DNA of 64,000 nucleotides from Morinoia aosen (lineage: Eukaryota; Arthropoda; Malacostraca; Amphipoda; Talitridae): assembly GCA_030386875.1 (NCBI GenBank), contig CM059559.1, positions 69,764,392 through 69,828,391 of the forward strand. Direction: 5' to 3'. How positions within the stretch are numbered: position 1 is the stretch's first letter; every line of letters starts with the position of its first letter. Under the pieces are notes generated by a model. That model saw nothing but the letters and a program-made list of their open reading frames with translations. It had not been told where the DNA came from and did no database searches. The position numbers were made by a program, and so were the translations under genes. Of this stretch, positions 44,576 to 55,194 are shown piece by piece.

Positions 44576-44892
44576 TTTTAAACAATTTATTTACCACAGG
44601 TGATACAGAGATAAAATGTTTCTTAAGTCTAGTACAATGGTCAAATTTGAGTATAGCTACCTGTGGGCCCGAATAAGTTCAGTGACTTCTAGGGCATCCT
44701 ACCATCAAGGTTAGTCTTAGGAGTACAATAATGTTTAACCTAATTCACCTAAACTAGAGACGCATTAGACTGATCAATAAGATAAGTAACTCGAAATTAG
44801 ATACTTCATTTCACAATATAGTTCATATGGACTATGGACAAACGATTCAAGAACAGACTGAAGATCGGCGAAATTAATCAAGGCGAATTACA
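44576..44892. repeat. Decayed sequence between LINE b and LINE a
   Basis: About 300 AT-rich bases. They follow LINE b directly, and a phrase near 44690-44720 weakly resembles the GVPQGS region of a LINE RT. It is too decayed for a firm call. Confidence 0.3.
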
Positions 44893-44905
44893 TTATTAGG
44901 ACCAG

Positions 44906-46592
44906 TTATGTAGGGGACAAGGTTTGACTCTGTGATCTTACACGACTAGTAATCTGATAGGAAGTGAGACTCAAGACTTTTTTGAATACCTTATAAGAAT
45001 TACTTTTACGGATCTCCGCAGGTATTGAGTTCCAAGTTTTAGTTCCAACGAAGAGGATACTGTGTTGTGACCGAGCCTTTGAGTAGTAAGGAAGCATGAA
45101 TTTACTTCTATTTCGGGTTAAATGGTCGTGATGACCAGTTTGCGTAGTTAATAGTTGTTTTAGGCTATTGTCGCCATCATTTGTTAATGTTTTGTAAATG
45201 AAATTGCAAATGGAGATTTTGTAGAGATCCGAGAGCTTAAGTATTCGTAAATTTTTGAATGAGTCATTTGTGTGATCATTATATTCTAGATTCTTTACCG
45301 CTCTTATGGCTCTTTTTTGCAGGGTAAAAATTTTGTTGGTTTTATTTTTATCAGTTCCGTGCCATGCTTCTATTCCGTATTGCAAGTATGGTGAAATGAG
45401 CGTTCGGTAGAGCATTTGTAAGGCTGTTTCAGGCAGGAAATTCTTAACTTTATTTAGGATCCCGATAGATTTTGATAATTTAGAACTAATATGAGCGATG
45501 TGCTCTTTAAAGGTTAGATGTTTGTCTATTATGATGCCGAGGAATTTACTTGAGTTGGTTTCTTCGATTTCACCTTCGCAAATTTGAAAGCGTGGGAGAG
45601 ATATATTTTTCTTGTATGAGAATGTAATATATTTTGTTTTATCGATATTAAGGCTTATTTTATTAGCTTTAAGCCACAATGAAACCTTATGAAGTTCATT
45701 ATTTATACGCTCCGCCATCCTAGCAGGATTTTGGTCTGGAAGGACCGCAGAAAGGGTACTGTCATCGGAAAAGGAAGAATTTGAAGAATGATGTAGATTT
45801 AATGATATCATTGATAAAAATTAGAAATAGGAGAGGCCCAAGGACAGATCCTTGTGGAACCCCATGGCTAATTGTCTGTGGATCTGATTTTGCGTCGTCA
45901 ATGACAACGTATTGTTTCCGATTTGCTAGGTATGATCTAAACCAATCATGGGCAGCCCCTCGAATGCCATAACAATGTAGTTTCGAGAGTAATACGTTAT
46001 GGTCCACACAATCGAATGCTTTTCGAAAGTCAAGAAATACGGAGAAAACAAGCTTTCCTTCATCTATATTAGAATAAAGGTATTGCAAATGATTTAATAC
46101 AGCTTGTGTCGTAGATTTCTTAGAACGAAAACCGTATTCTTTGTCGTAGAGGAAAGATTTTTGTTCAAAATACGAATACACTTTTTTATACACAATTTTC
46201 TCGAATATTTTGCTAATAATTGGTAGTACAGAGATAGGTCTATAATTGTTAACGCAGTTTTTATCACCATTTTTAAAAATAGGGGTGACTCTCGCAATTT
46301 TGAAAGAGTTGGGGAAGATACCTTGAGAAAGGGATTGGTTGATAATATAAGATATGCACGGTGCTATTATATCAGCTATAGCCTTAAGAACTTTAGCCGA
46401 AAAATTTTTCAATCCACTTGATTTATTTTTCAAGTTGTTTATGCACGTAATTACATCGGAGGGATTAGTTGGCGTGAAAAAGAAAGAGTTAGGTTCACGG
46501 ACATGGTCCATGTATTGCAAGTGGTCTCTGGGTTCACTGAAGACACTATCGGCTATATTTTTTCCTATGTTTACAAAAAAGTTGTTAAACAC
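44906..46592 (-). pseudogene. LINE a ORF2 reverse transcriptase
   Basis: RT motifs in order: FPNSFKIARVTPIFKNGD, NNYRPISVLPIISKIFEKI, GFRSKKSTTQAVLNHL, FSVFLDFRKAFDCVDH (first Asp), HGVPQGSVLGPLLFLIFIND, and SDDSTLS (the DD box). The frame changes once, near 45770-45800, just before the DD box, separating 45762-46592 from 44906-45811. The C-terminal part has LQKRAIRAVKNLEY and an FVGTKTWNSIP segment. The product would copy the element RNA at the nick in the target. This copy is inactive because of the frame change and the 5' truncation. Confidence 0.75.
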
Positions 46593-46721
46593 AGTTGCAA
46601 TATCTTTTTTCTCGTGGTATTTTACATTTTCGTGAACGACGGACTCAATTGTTTTCGTAGTATTATTATTCGGTTGATAGCATGAATTAAGCAGGCGCCA
46701 AGTTTTTTTAATATCAGTTTT

Positions 46722-47315
46722 TTATTCAGTAAATTTGCGCGTGAAGTAGTCTCGTTTTGAGGTTCGTATTTGATTTGTCACATGATTCCTGAATCTGTTA
46801 TACGTTACTTTAGATATTCGCCCTTCGTGTAGTAAGGCTAGGTACGCTTGACGTTTCTTTATATTGATCACGATATCTTCAGTAATCCAGGGCTTTTGTC
46901 TATTTTTCGGCGTAATTGTGCAGTTGATTATTGGACAGCACTGGTTATATGCGGTCGTTATAATTTCAGTAAAATTTAGTATTGCTTCATCAATGTTATT
47001 CGCATTATTGTCCCGTTCATAGACGTCTAATGATGGCATTAATTCTTCTAGAACAGTTCGCATTGTTCCCAAGTTGTATTCGTTTACACAACGAAATGAA
47101 TAAGTATCAGCCTGTGGGCTGGTACAAGGATTATAGACATTTTTCTTGATGAGAAACACCGGGAAATGGTCAGATAAGTCAGAAATTATTATTCCGGTAA
47201 GAAAATCAGTCGGATCTAACATAAAAATATTATCGAGTAACGTAGCCGATTCAGAAGCAACACGTGTAGGTTTCGTGATGATTGGAAGGAAGGAGCTGTT
47301 GAGCATAAGAAACAT
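46722..47315 (-). pseudogene. LINE a AP-type endonuclease C-terminal part and linker
   Basis: 197-residue frame beginning inside the endonuclease. TRVASESATLLDNIF and ISDLSDHFPVFLI correspond to the last endonuclease motifs (S-D-H). A Lys/Arg-rich linker (KPWITEDIVINIKKRQAYL) follows. It ends 130 bases before the RT frame because of a stop. Confidence 0.7.
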
Positions 47316-47317
47316 CT

Positions 47318-48440
47318 ACAAAAAAATTTCAAACCTCAGAATAGACACTCAGTGGTTTGAAAGCTACCTACTAAACTGCTCTCATGCAGTGTGCTTGAAT
47401 AACAAAATGTCATCATTCATACCAAATAACTTTGGCGTTCCTCAAGGTTCAATCATCGGCCCGCTCCTATTTTCAACATTTATCAATGATTTCCCCACCA
47501 TGCCGGCAAACACAAAAATCTCAATGTATGCTGATGACGTACAACTTGCCATGACAAGCTCAACAGCGGATTTAAAAGAAACACAAGCCAACGCTGAAAA
47601 CCTTCCGACAAATCTGAAATTGTGGTATGACCATAATGGCCTCAAACTTAACTCAAGTAAAACGCAATGCATTATTTTTGGATCACAGAATGCGACTAAA
47701 AATTTACCACCATTCAAGCTAACATTTGGAGACGATACAATTGAACCAGTAGAGAAGGTAAAAAATCTGGGTGTTTGGTTTGACAAAATTATGGGTTTCA
47801 ATTCACACGTCGAAACAATGTGCAACAAAATTAACGGAACCTTAATGTTCTTTCATCGCATTAAGAACACACTTGACGAAAAATCTAGGTTATTAGTGAT
47901 TCAATCTTAAGTTTTATCGCGCCTGGACTACTGCAGTCTTGTTTGGAAAGATTTACCTCAATATCGTCAGGAAGAGTTGCAAAAATGTTTAAACTTCGCC
48001 GCCAGAGTGGTATGCGAAGGAAATTTCAATAAATACGATCATGACACCCCTCTTTTAAGAAAACTCGACTGGATCCCATTACCGAACACATTCATGATCC
48101 AAAAAGCTCGACGAGTGTTCTCCTCTCTGTACCTCCCCCCAAAGTAATGCAGAGGTGGTAAAATTTTTTCCATCTAATATCCCAAACAAAAAACCAAATC
48201 GGAGGAATGATGTTTCAGTCAGTTACCGTTCATATAACGTGGGACAAAAGACTCTCTCAGTTTCTGGATCTTTTTTGTGGAACAAGCCTCCCCAGCATTT
48301 CAAAAACTCTAAAACTGTAAAAGAATTTAGAGTAAATGTGTCACGTCATTTTGCGGCATTTCCCAGTCCTATAGGGCCTGCAGCATTTCGGTGTGAATTT
48401 CCAATCTACAAGAAATTTTAATTTTCCTGAAATTTCTGTT
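47318..48440 (+). mobile_element. LINE b, 3' part (RT core and C-terminal end)
   Basis: Continuation of LINE b. WFESYLLNCSHAVCLNNK, FGVPQGSIIGPLLFSTFIND, YADDVQLAMTS (the DD box), LWYDHNGLKLNSSKT and VKNLGVWFDKIMGFN are seen in 47287-47910. Stops and frame changes follow, but FFHRIKNTLDEKSRL through to YKKF at 48421 can still be read. It matches the fragment at 37600-38265. Confidence 0.75.
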
Positions 48441-48489
48441 AGAAAATTAGAAACTATTTCATTTTACGTTTGCTAAGGCATTCGTATAT

Positions 48490-48805
48490 TCATCTTACTT
48501 ATTTCTGTCGACAATAATGAGCACCCCAGCCGTCATTTCAATACAGCAGAACGAACGTTTTTTCCATAATCAGGAGTATTTCCACATCTTTATTATGTTA
48601 TTTTTTTCTCTTTTCTGTATTAGCATATAACATCCGTAAGACAAACATACTCTGATATACATTTTGTGTGTACACCAATATACAGGTTTATAGATGTGAG
48701 GGTTGTGCAAAGTTTTTAGTGAATTAAATTTTGGCTAACGTTGTCTCGCTATTTCAAAATCATTCTCGAAGATATTTTCAATAATTTCGGCTGAGCTGGG
48801 GGGAG
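48490..48805 (+). repeat. Diverged LDR-like sequence, unit 1
   Basis: TGTCGACAATAATGAGCACC, AATACAGCAGAACGA and TTTTGGCTAACGTTGTCTC match positions inside LDR-a (about 15188-15500) with many differences. It is cut at its right by the Gypsy element at 48811. Confidence 0.6.
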
Positions 48806-48810
48806 GGGGT

Positions 48811-49718
48811 TGTAGGGGCGACAATATTCCTCCCGTGTCCTGTATTCTCAAACTTGACTTGTATGTTACGTAAAGACAAGACGGCTTTCGAACCGTCTAT
48901 TTCACTTGCTGCGAGCGGGGATGGAGCCCTTTCCAGGCTCCCTCCTTGCTCTAATGTTTAGTTTCGATAACCGTAGCTTAGTTTGTTCAGAAAGTTTAAT
49001 TGTATTTTCTTCTTTGCAGTGCCGCACCCTAGAACCCTAGAGAACTAGATAATTATACTGTACATTTGAGAGGGTCTCTATTCCTAGCAAGTGAGTAATC
49101 CTGTGTTCCCTGATAGTCTGTGTTCCCTGATAGTCTGTGTTTTCTGATAGTCTGTGTTTTCTGATAGTCTGTGCTTTCTGATAGTCTGTGTTTTCTGATA
49201 GTCTGTGCTTTCTGATAGTCTGTGCTTTCTGATAGCACCAATAACGAATCATACCCGTTCGAATTTCCTCTCGCTCTCTCTTCTCATCTACGTTGTCGAT
49301 AGGGTCTCGTTAACAATGTTACATTGACGGTGTATCCGTAGGCTGGACGTCCTCCTGGCCACGGTGGAGCTACGCTTGAGCCTGTTGTTGCTCCCTTTTA
49401 TAGCACGTTGCTATAGCTCGCCGCTGTTACTCACCCGTCGTTCCTGCTACTGTCACGGCCTGGGCGCTTACCGAGCTTCCGGCTATCTCGCCCGTCTTGC
49501 GATTGCCGTACTCCAGCATTTGTCTTCCCGGCCTGTGCAGCGGCCACCTATTTACCGTCCTAATTACTTCTAGATAAGTTTATTTTTCTTCTTGTTATCA
49601 ATAAATTAAATGTTCTGTGTTGTATCATTATCCGAGGATTCCGTTCAGTTGGGGGTCTGGGTTGCGCGTCCCCGCTATTAGAATTCTTAAGGGATCTTCC
49701 GTTAACTTGGCCCCGACA
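48811..49718 (+). repeat. 5' LTR of the SCAN-gag Gypsy element
   Basis: Begins TGTAGGGGCGAC and ends CCCCGACA. It contains a 17-bp minisatellite (about 49100-49235) and an AATAAA signal near 49600. Confidence 0.85.
49100..49235. repeat. 17-bp minisatellite in 5' LTR, about 8 units
   Basis: Units TGTG(T/C)T(T/C)(T/C)CTGATAGTC. The reading frames across it (repeats of HRLSENTDYQ) are artefacts. Confidence 0.85.
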
Positions 49719-50043
49719 TTTTGGCGACCTTGCCAGGGGGATGCACACCTTGATTTTCCTATGCTGTCCGACCTGACCTCGGGTTTTGATTCACTTGGTA
49801 CCCCAATGTTCATTGTTGGCGAGACAGCAGTGAGAGGTGAGTGGAAATTCTTAATGGCTGGTGCGAGCACGAGTGACTGGTAAAGTTGAACGTTCACGTA
49901 TTTGCAGCGGGCACTGCAATACCTTATTACCTGTGAACATTCTGGAAAATTCCATTTGTACGTTCTTTCGTAAGATTACGTAGCAAATCTGGGTGTCGGT
50001 CGACCAACCCTGTTTTGACTGTTCAGTCACGTGTGTGTGAAGC

Positions 50044-51384
50044 TTGATCAAGCTCTTTCCGATTTATGTATCTTTATTTTCATTTTCTTCTTTGTCTATG
50101 ATGTCACTGGTTCCCACTATCGCCGAGCTCCACGCTGAAGCGTCAGAATTAGGATTGAGAGGTGACGCAGTAGTAGACTTTGTGTACAAGCAACAGGCTT
50201 TTTATAGGGATGAGAGAGCTTCTGAACGAGCTGCTCAGGTTGCTATCGCTGAGGAAAAGGATAAAGAGAGAGCTCATGAAATTAGGTTATTAGAGTTACA
50301 AAACCGACCAGTTCCTGACGTAGATTACTCGGATGTTGCTCTGCGGCCAAAGTTGCCGGTTCTTAAAGATGGTGAAGATATCACCGCATATCTAATTAGG
50401 TTTGAACGTGTGGCTTCTTCGCTTGGTATTCAGGAAAGGACATACGCAGTCAGATTAGGTTCTCTATTAGAAGGCCAGGCCTTAAAAATCTACGCGGCTT
50501 TGTCCCCTGACATAACTGGTGATTACCAGAGGCTAAAAAAAGCCCTTCTCGAGGGATTTAACAAGACGCCCGAAACCTACCGTGAGGAATTTCGCACTAT
50601 GCGCATTGGTCCTGATGAGACCTACCAACAATTTGCCACTCAATTGGATAGGGTTCTCGATTTCTGGATTGAGTCCCGTTCAGTTCCAAAAGATTTCGAA
50701 AGTTTTAAGAAATTTTTTCTGGTAGATCAGTTACTCAGTTGCGTCCCTCCCCAATTAAGAGTTTTCATTAAGGAGCAAGATGTTCATACTATTGACGATG
50801 TTTTTCGTATTGCTGATAACTGGTGCGTAGCTCATAAAGCTTACCCTAGGGAGAACGACCGGTCTGTCAGAAGTCCCCGTTTTGATCCTCCGCCAAGCGT
50901 AATTGGAGCTTCGCCTCCAGCCTCCTCTCAAGCGAATAGTATGAGGAACCAGCCTGTCAAATGTTTCGTGTGTGGTGATCCAGGGCATGTGAAGCACAAC
51001 TGCCCCATAAATCCTTTCTTGTATGCTAGTAGTAGCACCCGTAAATCAGAAAACGTTCAATTTTGTCTCGATGCTTGCACTAGACGACCCTATTATAAGA
51101 GCGGTACCGTGAATGGAACTTTTGTCTCCTCAATTGTGAGAGATACAGGTTGTAGCGCTGTCATTGTTTCGTCTGAATTACTTCCAGACACGGATGTGTC
51201 GAAGTGTAATACTGTTGAAATCTCGGACTATTTAGGTCGAAAAGACACTTTCCACTTGGTAAAGTGCTATATTCGTTGTCCCTATTATCGTGGTTGGGTG
51301 AATGCCATCAGAGCTCCCATAAAGTTTTGTTCTGTAATCATAGGAAATTTGAAAGGCGCTTCTAACCTCCCAAGGGAACAATAA
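50044..51384 (+). pseudogene. gag: gag and protease of the SCAN-gag Gypsy element
   Basis: 446-residue frame. From about residue 20: IAELHAEASELGLRGDAV, a charged coiled coil, then a SCAN-like capsid region (YREEFRTMRIGPDETYQQFA, FFLVDQLLSCVPPQLRVFI). A CCHC zinc knuckle CFVCGDPGHVKHNCP and a retropepsin-like IVRDTGCSAVIV follow. The Met at 50101 is a plausible alternative start. The protein would form the capsid and bind RNA, and could be mobilised only with enzymes from a related complete element. Confidence 0.7.
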
Positions 51385-52276
51385 AAACAGAGTCCGTGGG
51401 TGCTATCAGCACACGCGCAAGCTCTAAAAATGTGAAGCCCAGATCTCAGCCCCTAATGCTTCCCGATGTTGATCCCATTAACGTAAATCATGCCGAGTTT
51501 AAAGGACTGCATCAAACCTGCCGTAGTCTGAACATAATTAGGGATCTAGCAAAATCTGGAGACAGCGTAACTATGAGGGATAAGACTGTGGTTAAATTTG
51601 AGCACCACTGTGATCTAATTTCCCGCCGATGTGTATTTTCGAAGGCTGCTGGGCTTGATGGTGAAAGTGTCCCTTGTTGTACCAGTAGCTTGCCGAAAGG
51701 GTATATTAACCATGGCGCACGAGTTTCCTCCTGCAGGTCATTCTGGTCACGGAATTTTTGGAAACCTCCTGTAACTTACGTCAGCCGTAAGTTGGTAGAC
51801 CGTGAGACTCGGTATTCTACGACAGAGAATGTCTCGCAATTGTGTGGCGCGTGAATAAATGTAAGTTCTACTTGTTGGGCTGTGTAATTTTGCACGAGGT
51901 TGACCTTGAACCTCTCTGGTCATTACACAAGTTTAAGGGCGACAATGCTCGTCTCGAGGGATGATCGCCCAGCCTGCAATCGTACAGGTTTCAAATGGTT
52001 CATATTCCAGGTACGAATAACATTGGAGCAGATTTGCTTAGCCGTATCTTGGTTCATGATTGAATGAACTGCTACTTCCTCGAAGTGAACTCCAACTTCT
52101 AATTCTGTGCCATGGCACGAATTTTTAGGATGCAAACCCTAACTCGAACAGAGAATGTTCTTCGATACTATTGTACGTAGATTTAAGACGTGAACGTTGA
52201 TTCAACGAAGGTGCAAAATTTAAGGTGAATTGTTTCTTTGATTCTAGTTGTGTTAGAATCTTAAAAGGGGGAGTCG

Positions 52277-53251
52277 TGTAGGGGCGACAATATTCCTCCC
52301 GTGTCCTGTATTCTTAAACTTGACTTGTGTGTTACGTAAAGACATGACGGTTTTCGAACCGTCTATTTTACTTTCTGCGAGTGGGGATGGAGCCCTTTCC
52401 AGGCTCCCTCCTTGCTCTAATGTTTAGTTTCGATAACCGTAGCTTAGTTTGTTCAGAAAGTTTAATTGTATTTTCTTCTTTGCAGTGCCGCACCCTAAAA
52501 CCCTAGAGAACTAGATAATTATACTGTACATTTGATAGGGTCTCTATTCCTAGCAAGTGAGTAATCCTGTGTTCCCTGATAGTCTGTGTTCCCTGATAGT
52601 CTGTGTTCCCTGATAGTCTGTGTTCCCTGATAGTCTGTGTTCCCTGATAGTCTGTGTTCCCTGATAGTCTGTGTTTTCTGATAGTCTGTGTTTTCTGATA
52701 GTCTGTGCTTTCTGAAAGTCTGTGTTTTCTGATAGTCTGTGCTTTCTGATTGGCTGTGCTTTCTGATAGCACCAATAACGAATCATACCCGTTCGAATTT
52801 CCTCTCGCTCTCTCTTCTCATCTACGTTGTCGATAGGGTCTCGTTAACAATGTTACATTGACGGTGTATCCGTAGGCTGGACGTCCTCCTGGCCACGGTG
52901 GAGCTACGCTTGAGCCTGTTGTTGCTCCCTTTTATAGCACGTTGCTATAGCTCGCCGCTTTTACTCACCCGTCGTTCCTGCTACTGTCACGGCCTGGGCG
53001 CTTGCCGAGCTTCCGGCTATCTCGCCCGTCTTGCGATTGCCGTACTCCAGCATTTGTCTTCCCGGCCTGTGCAGCGGCCACTTAGTTACCGTCCTAATTA
53101 CTTCTAGATAAGTTTATTTTTCTTCTTGTTATCAATAAATTAAATGTTCTGTTGTGTATCATTATCCGAGGATTCCGTTCAGTTGGGGTCTGGGTTGCGC
53201 GTCCCCGCTATTAGAATTCTTAAGGGATCTTCCGTTAACTTGGCCCCGACA
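52277..53251 (+). repeat. 3' LTR of the SCAN-gag Gypsy element
   Basis: Same as the 5' LTR but with about 12 units of the 17-bp minisatellite (52568-52770). The four extra units account for the 67-base length difference. Confidence 0.85.
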
Positions 53252-53256
53252 GGGGT

Positions 53257-54850
53257 AATATAATCTTTTTCATTTAGTCTTTTTATATTTTTTAGTGCGT
53301 TCAGTGCACACTAGCACTAAACTTTAAAATCAGAAAAAACTGTTGATTTCTGTTATTAAAATTATCACTTTGGACCATTGCTTAATCTACCTATATGTGC
53401 CAAATTTTGTAAATATTCTCCACTCAGATGTGATATCGGGCTACAATGTTACTCCATTTTATCCCATGTACACATGTCCGTATAACGCTGAAGAGTTGTG
53501 TTGTTTCTTGACTGTAACCTGAGTTTTCTTAAAAGTTTCTATGAAGAAATTAAAAGCCAGTTAATATTGCGTTTTTCGAAGTCTTCTTTTCCTCTTAGTT
53601 TTTTAGAATAATTTCTTAGGATTACAGTGAGCTCAACTGTCATTTTCGGTGTAGTAGATGGTAGGTTGTTTTTATCTTTATATTTTATATATGTATTTTT
53701 TTTCAATAAGTCTATATATTAATATGTGTGTGTGTACGTATGTAGGTATAAATATATCTACATAAATATATATACATGTTTCTATTTCATTTCTTTACGC
53801 AAAAACCATCCGGTTAATAAATTTTATTGCACTAGCGAAATGATTCAAAAATAGATCTTTCACTTCCCCAGAGGGCGTCTCTGTGAATCGGATTAATGAC
53901 AAAAACAATTAATGAAATAAACCGCAATTTGAGCATATGAACCGTGGTAAAATTATCTTTCTGTCCGTATGTTGTACGAGCTATGAATTTTGATGTTGAG
54001 TATATGTTTGTTTGCGCATTTCTGCCAAAATTTTGCAGATATTTGTCAATCCGGAGTGGTAACCGGCTTACACTGTATCTCCATTTTATCCCGTGTACCC
54101 ATGTCCGCATGATGTTGCAGAGAATATCGAGAAGGTATGATATATTTTTGTTGTTGTTGTTGTTCCTCGGCGGTAACTTGAGTTTTCCTAAAACTTCTCT
54201 TAGGAAATTAAAAAAACATTTAATTTATACGTTTTTCGAAGTCCTTTTTCTATTCCTTATCTTTCCTCAGGTTATTTTTTACGATTCATCAGAGCTTTGG
54301 CTGTCATTTTAAATATTGAAAGGGCAAGATTATTTTTCATGTTGATTAGCATTTTTCTTATATTCATTTTCAATACGTATATATATGAATGTGTGTGTTA
54401 GTATGTGCGTGAGTGTGTATGTGTGCGCATGCAAACATAAATGTTTATGTATCAGTGTACACATGCACACGTTTCGCACACATATATACGCACATGTACA
54501 TATATATGTTTCTATTTCTACTTTTTGCATAGAAAGCAAAACCTCAAGACACATTACATTTCACCTAAAGCTCTGCGATCAGTTAACACTGAACCAAATT
54601 TCATAAATAAACAAATTGATTGCGCTTGCTTAATGATTTATAAATCGATTTATCACGACCCCGAAGGGAATTTCTATGAATAGAAGAAATCAAAAGTATA
54701 AACAGACAAATGAAATAGAGCGCTCTTGCAAAAATTATCTCTATATTTGTATGCCGTACAAGCCATGCATTTCATTTTTAAGTGTAAGTTTGTTTACGCA
54801 TTTCTAGGTGTGCGTGCTGTGTTGCGCGACGTTTTTTGCAAATTACTTCG
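53257..54850 (+). repeat. Diverged tandem LDR-like repeats, units 2 and 3
   Basis: Unit landmarks recur in order. CTCCATTTTATCCC(A/G)TGTAC.CATGTCCG occurs at about 53452 and 54081. A TG-rich microsatellite occurs at about 53720 and 54375, and GTTTGTTT(G/A)CGCATTTCT at 54005 and 54786. The first landmark also starts LDR-a and LDR-b. The spacing is 0.63-0.78 kb. No coding. Confidence 0.65.
54375..54515. repeat. TG/ACAT-rich microsatellite
   Basis: GTGTGTGTTAGTATGTGCGTGAG-type run followed by CACACATATATACGCACATG. It is part of the tandem LDR-like unit. Confidence 0.7.
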
Positions 54851-54904
54851 AGACTAACTTTTTCTCAATACTTGATTGTCATTTACGATGGTGTTTCAAT
54901 CTAG

Positions 54905-55041
54905 TACGGTGTAGCGTTTTTTGTATTTTTCCTACTTCGATAATCTTAAAAATAATTCAAATACTACTAAAGAATTTTTCGAAACTCCCAAGTTCTTAGT
55001 TGAAATTATCGAAGTAGGAAAAAGGCAAGAAGCGCTGTACC
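54905..55041. repeat. Short inverted-repeat (hairpin) element
   Basis: TTTTTCCTACTTCGATAAT at about 54935 and its reverse complement ATTATCGAAGTAGGAAAAA at about 55004. The pairing extends outward (TACGGTGTAGCG against CGCTGTACCA) around a loop of about 50 bases. It is a foldback or very short MITE. Confidence 0.7.
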
Positions 55042-55194
55042 ATAATCTCTTCGAATATAAAATACCCAAGAGATAATATTTTTCATTTCTCATTCAACTA
55101 CCCTTCACAGAGTTAGACTATCAGCACGCCACGTATGGTTTGTCTATTAGTACGCCTCTTATATTTTTTCTATTAAAATGCCTCGGTTGGTCAC

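Larger units (their letters stand above)
44893..47317 (-). mobile_element. LINE a, 5'-truncated, inserted into LINE b
   Basis: Minus-strand non-LTR retrotransposon covering the end of the endonuclease (46722-47315: ITKPTRV, LLDNIF, ISDLSDHFPVFL with the catalytic His), the RT (45762-46592) and the C-terminal part (44906-45811). It is opposite in orientation to LINE b, and the LINE b reading frame resumes at 47318 (KISNLRIDTQWFESYL). It was truncated at its 5' end on insertion. No poly-A is visible; the 3' end lies shortly after the stop at 44906. Confidence 0.75.
48811..53251 (+). mobile_element. Ty3/Gypsy LTR retrotransposon with SCAN-like gag, non-autonomous
   Basis: Two LTRs (48811-49718 and 52277-53251) with a perfect target duplication GGGGT at 48806-48810 and 53252-53256. 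After the 5' LTR is a primer site-like TGGCGACCTTGCCAGG; before the 3' LTR is the purine tract AAAAGGGGGAG. gag and part of the protease are readable; most of pol is absent, with only RNase H-end-like sequence (CKFYLLG, GTNNIGADLLSRI) near 51860-52060. It is broken and non-autonomous. The LTRs differ by only a few percent by eye, apart from the number of 17-bp repeats, so the insertion is young. Confidence 0.85.

Noticed and set aside
49037-49252. Frames repeating HRLSENTDYQ (also at 52503-52786)
   Set aside because: By-product of the 17-bp repeat inside the LTRs, open in several frames at once.
50755-50997. Minus-strand frame within gag
   Set aside because: Shadow of the SCAN-like gag coding sequence.
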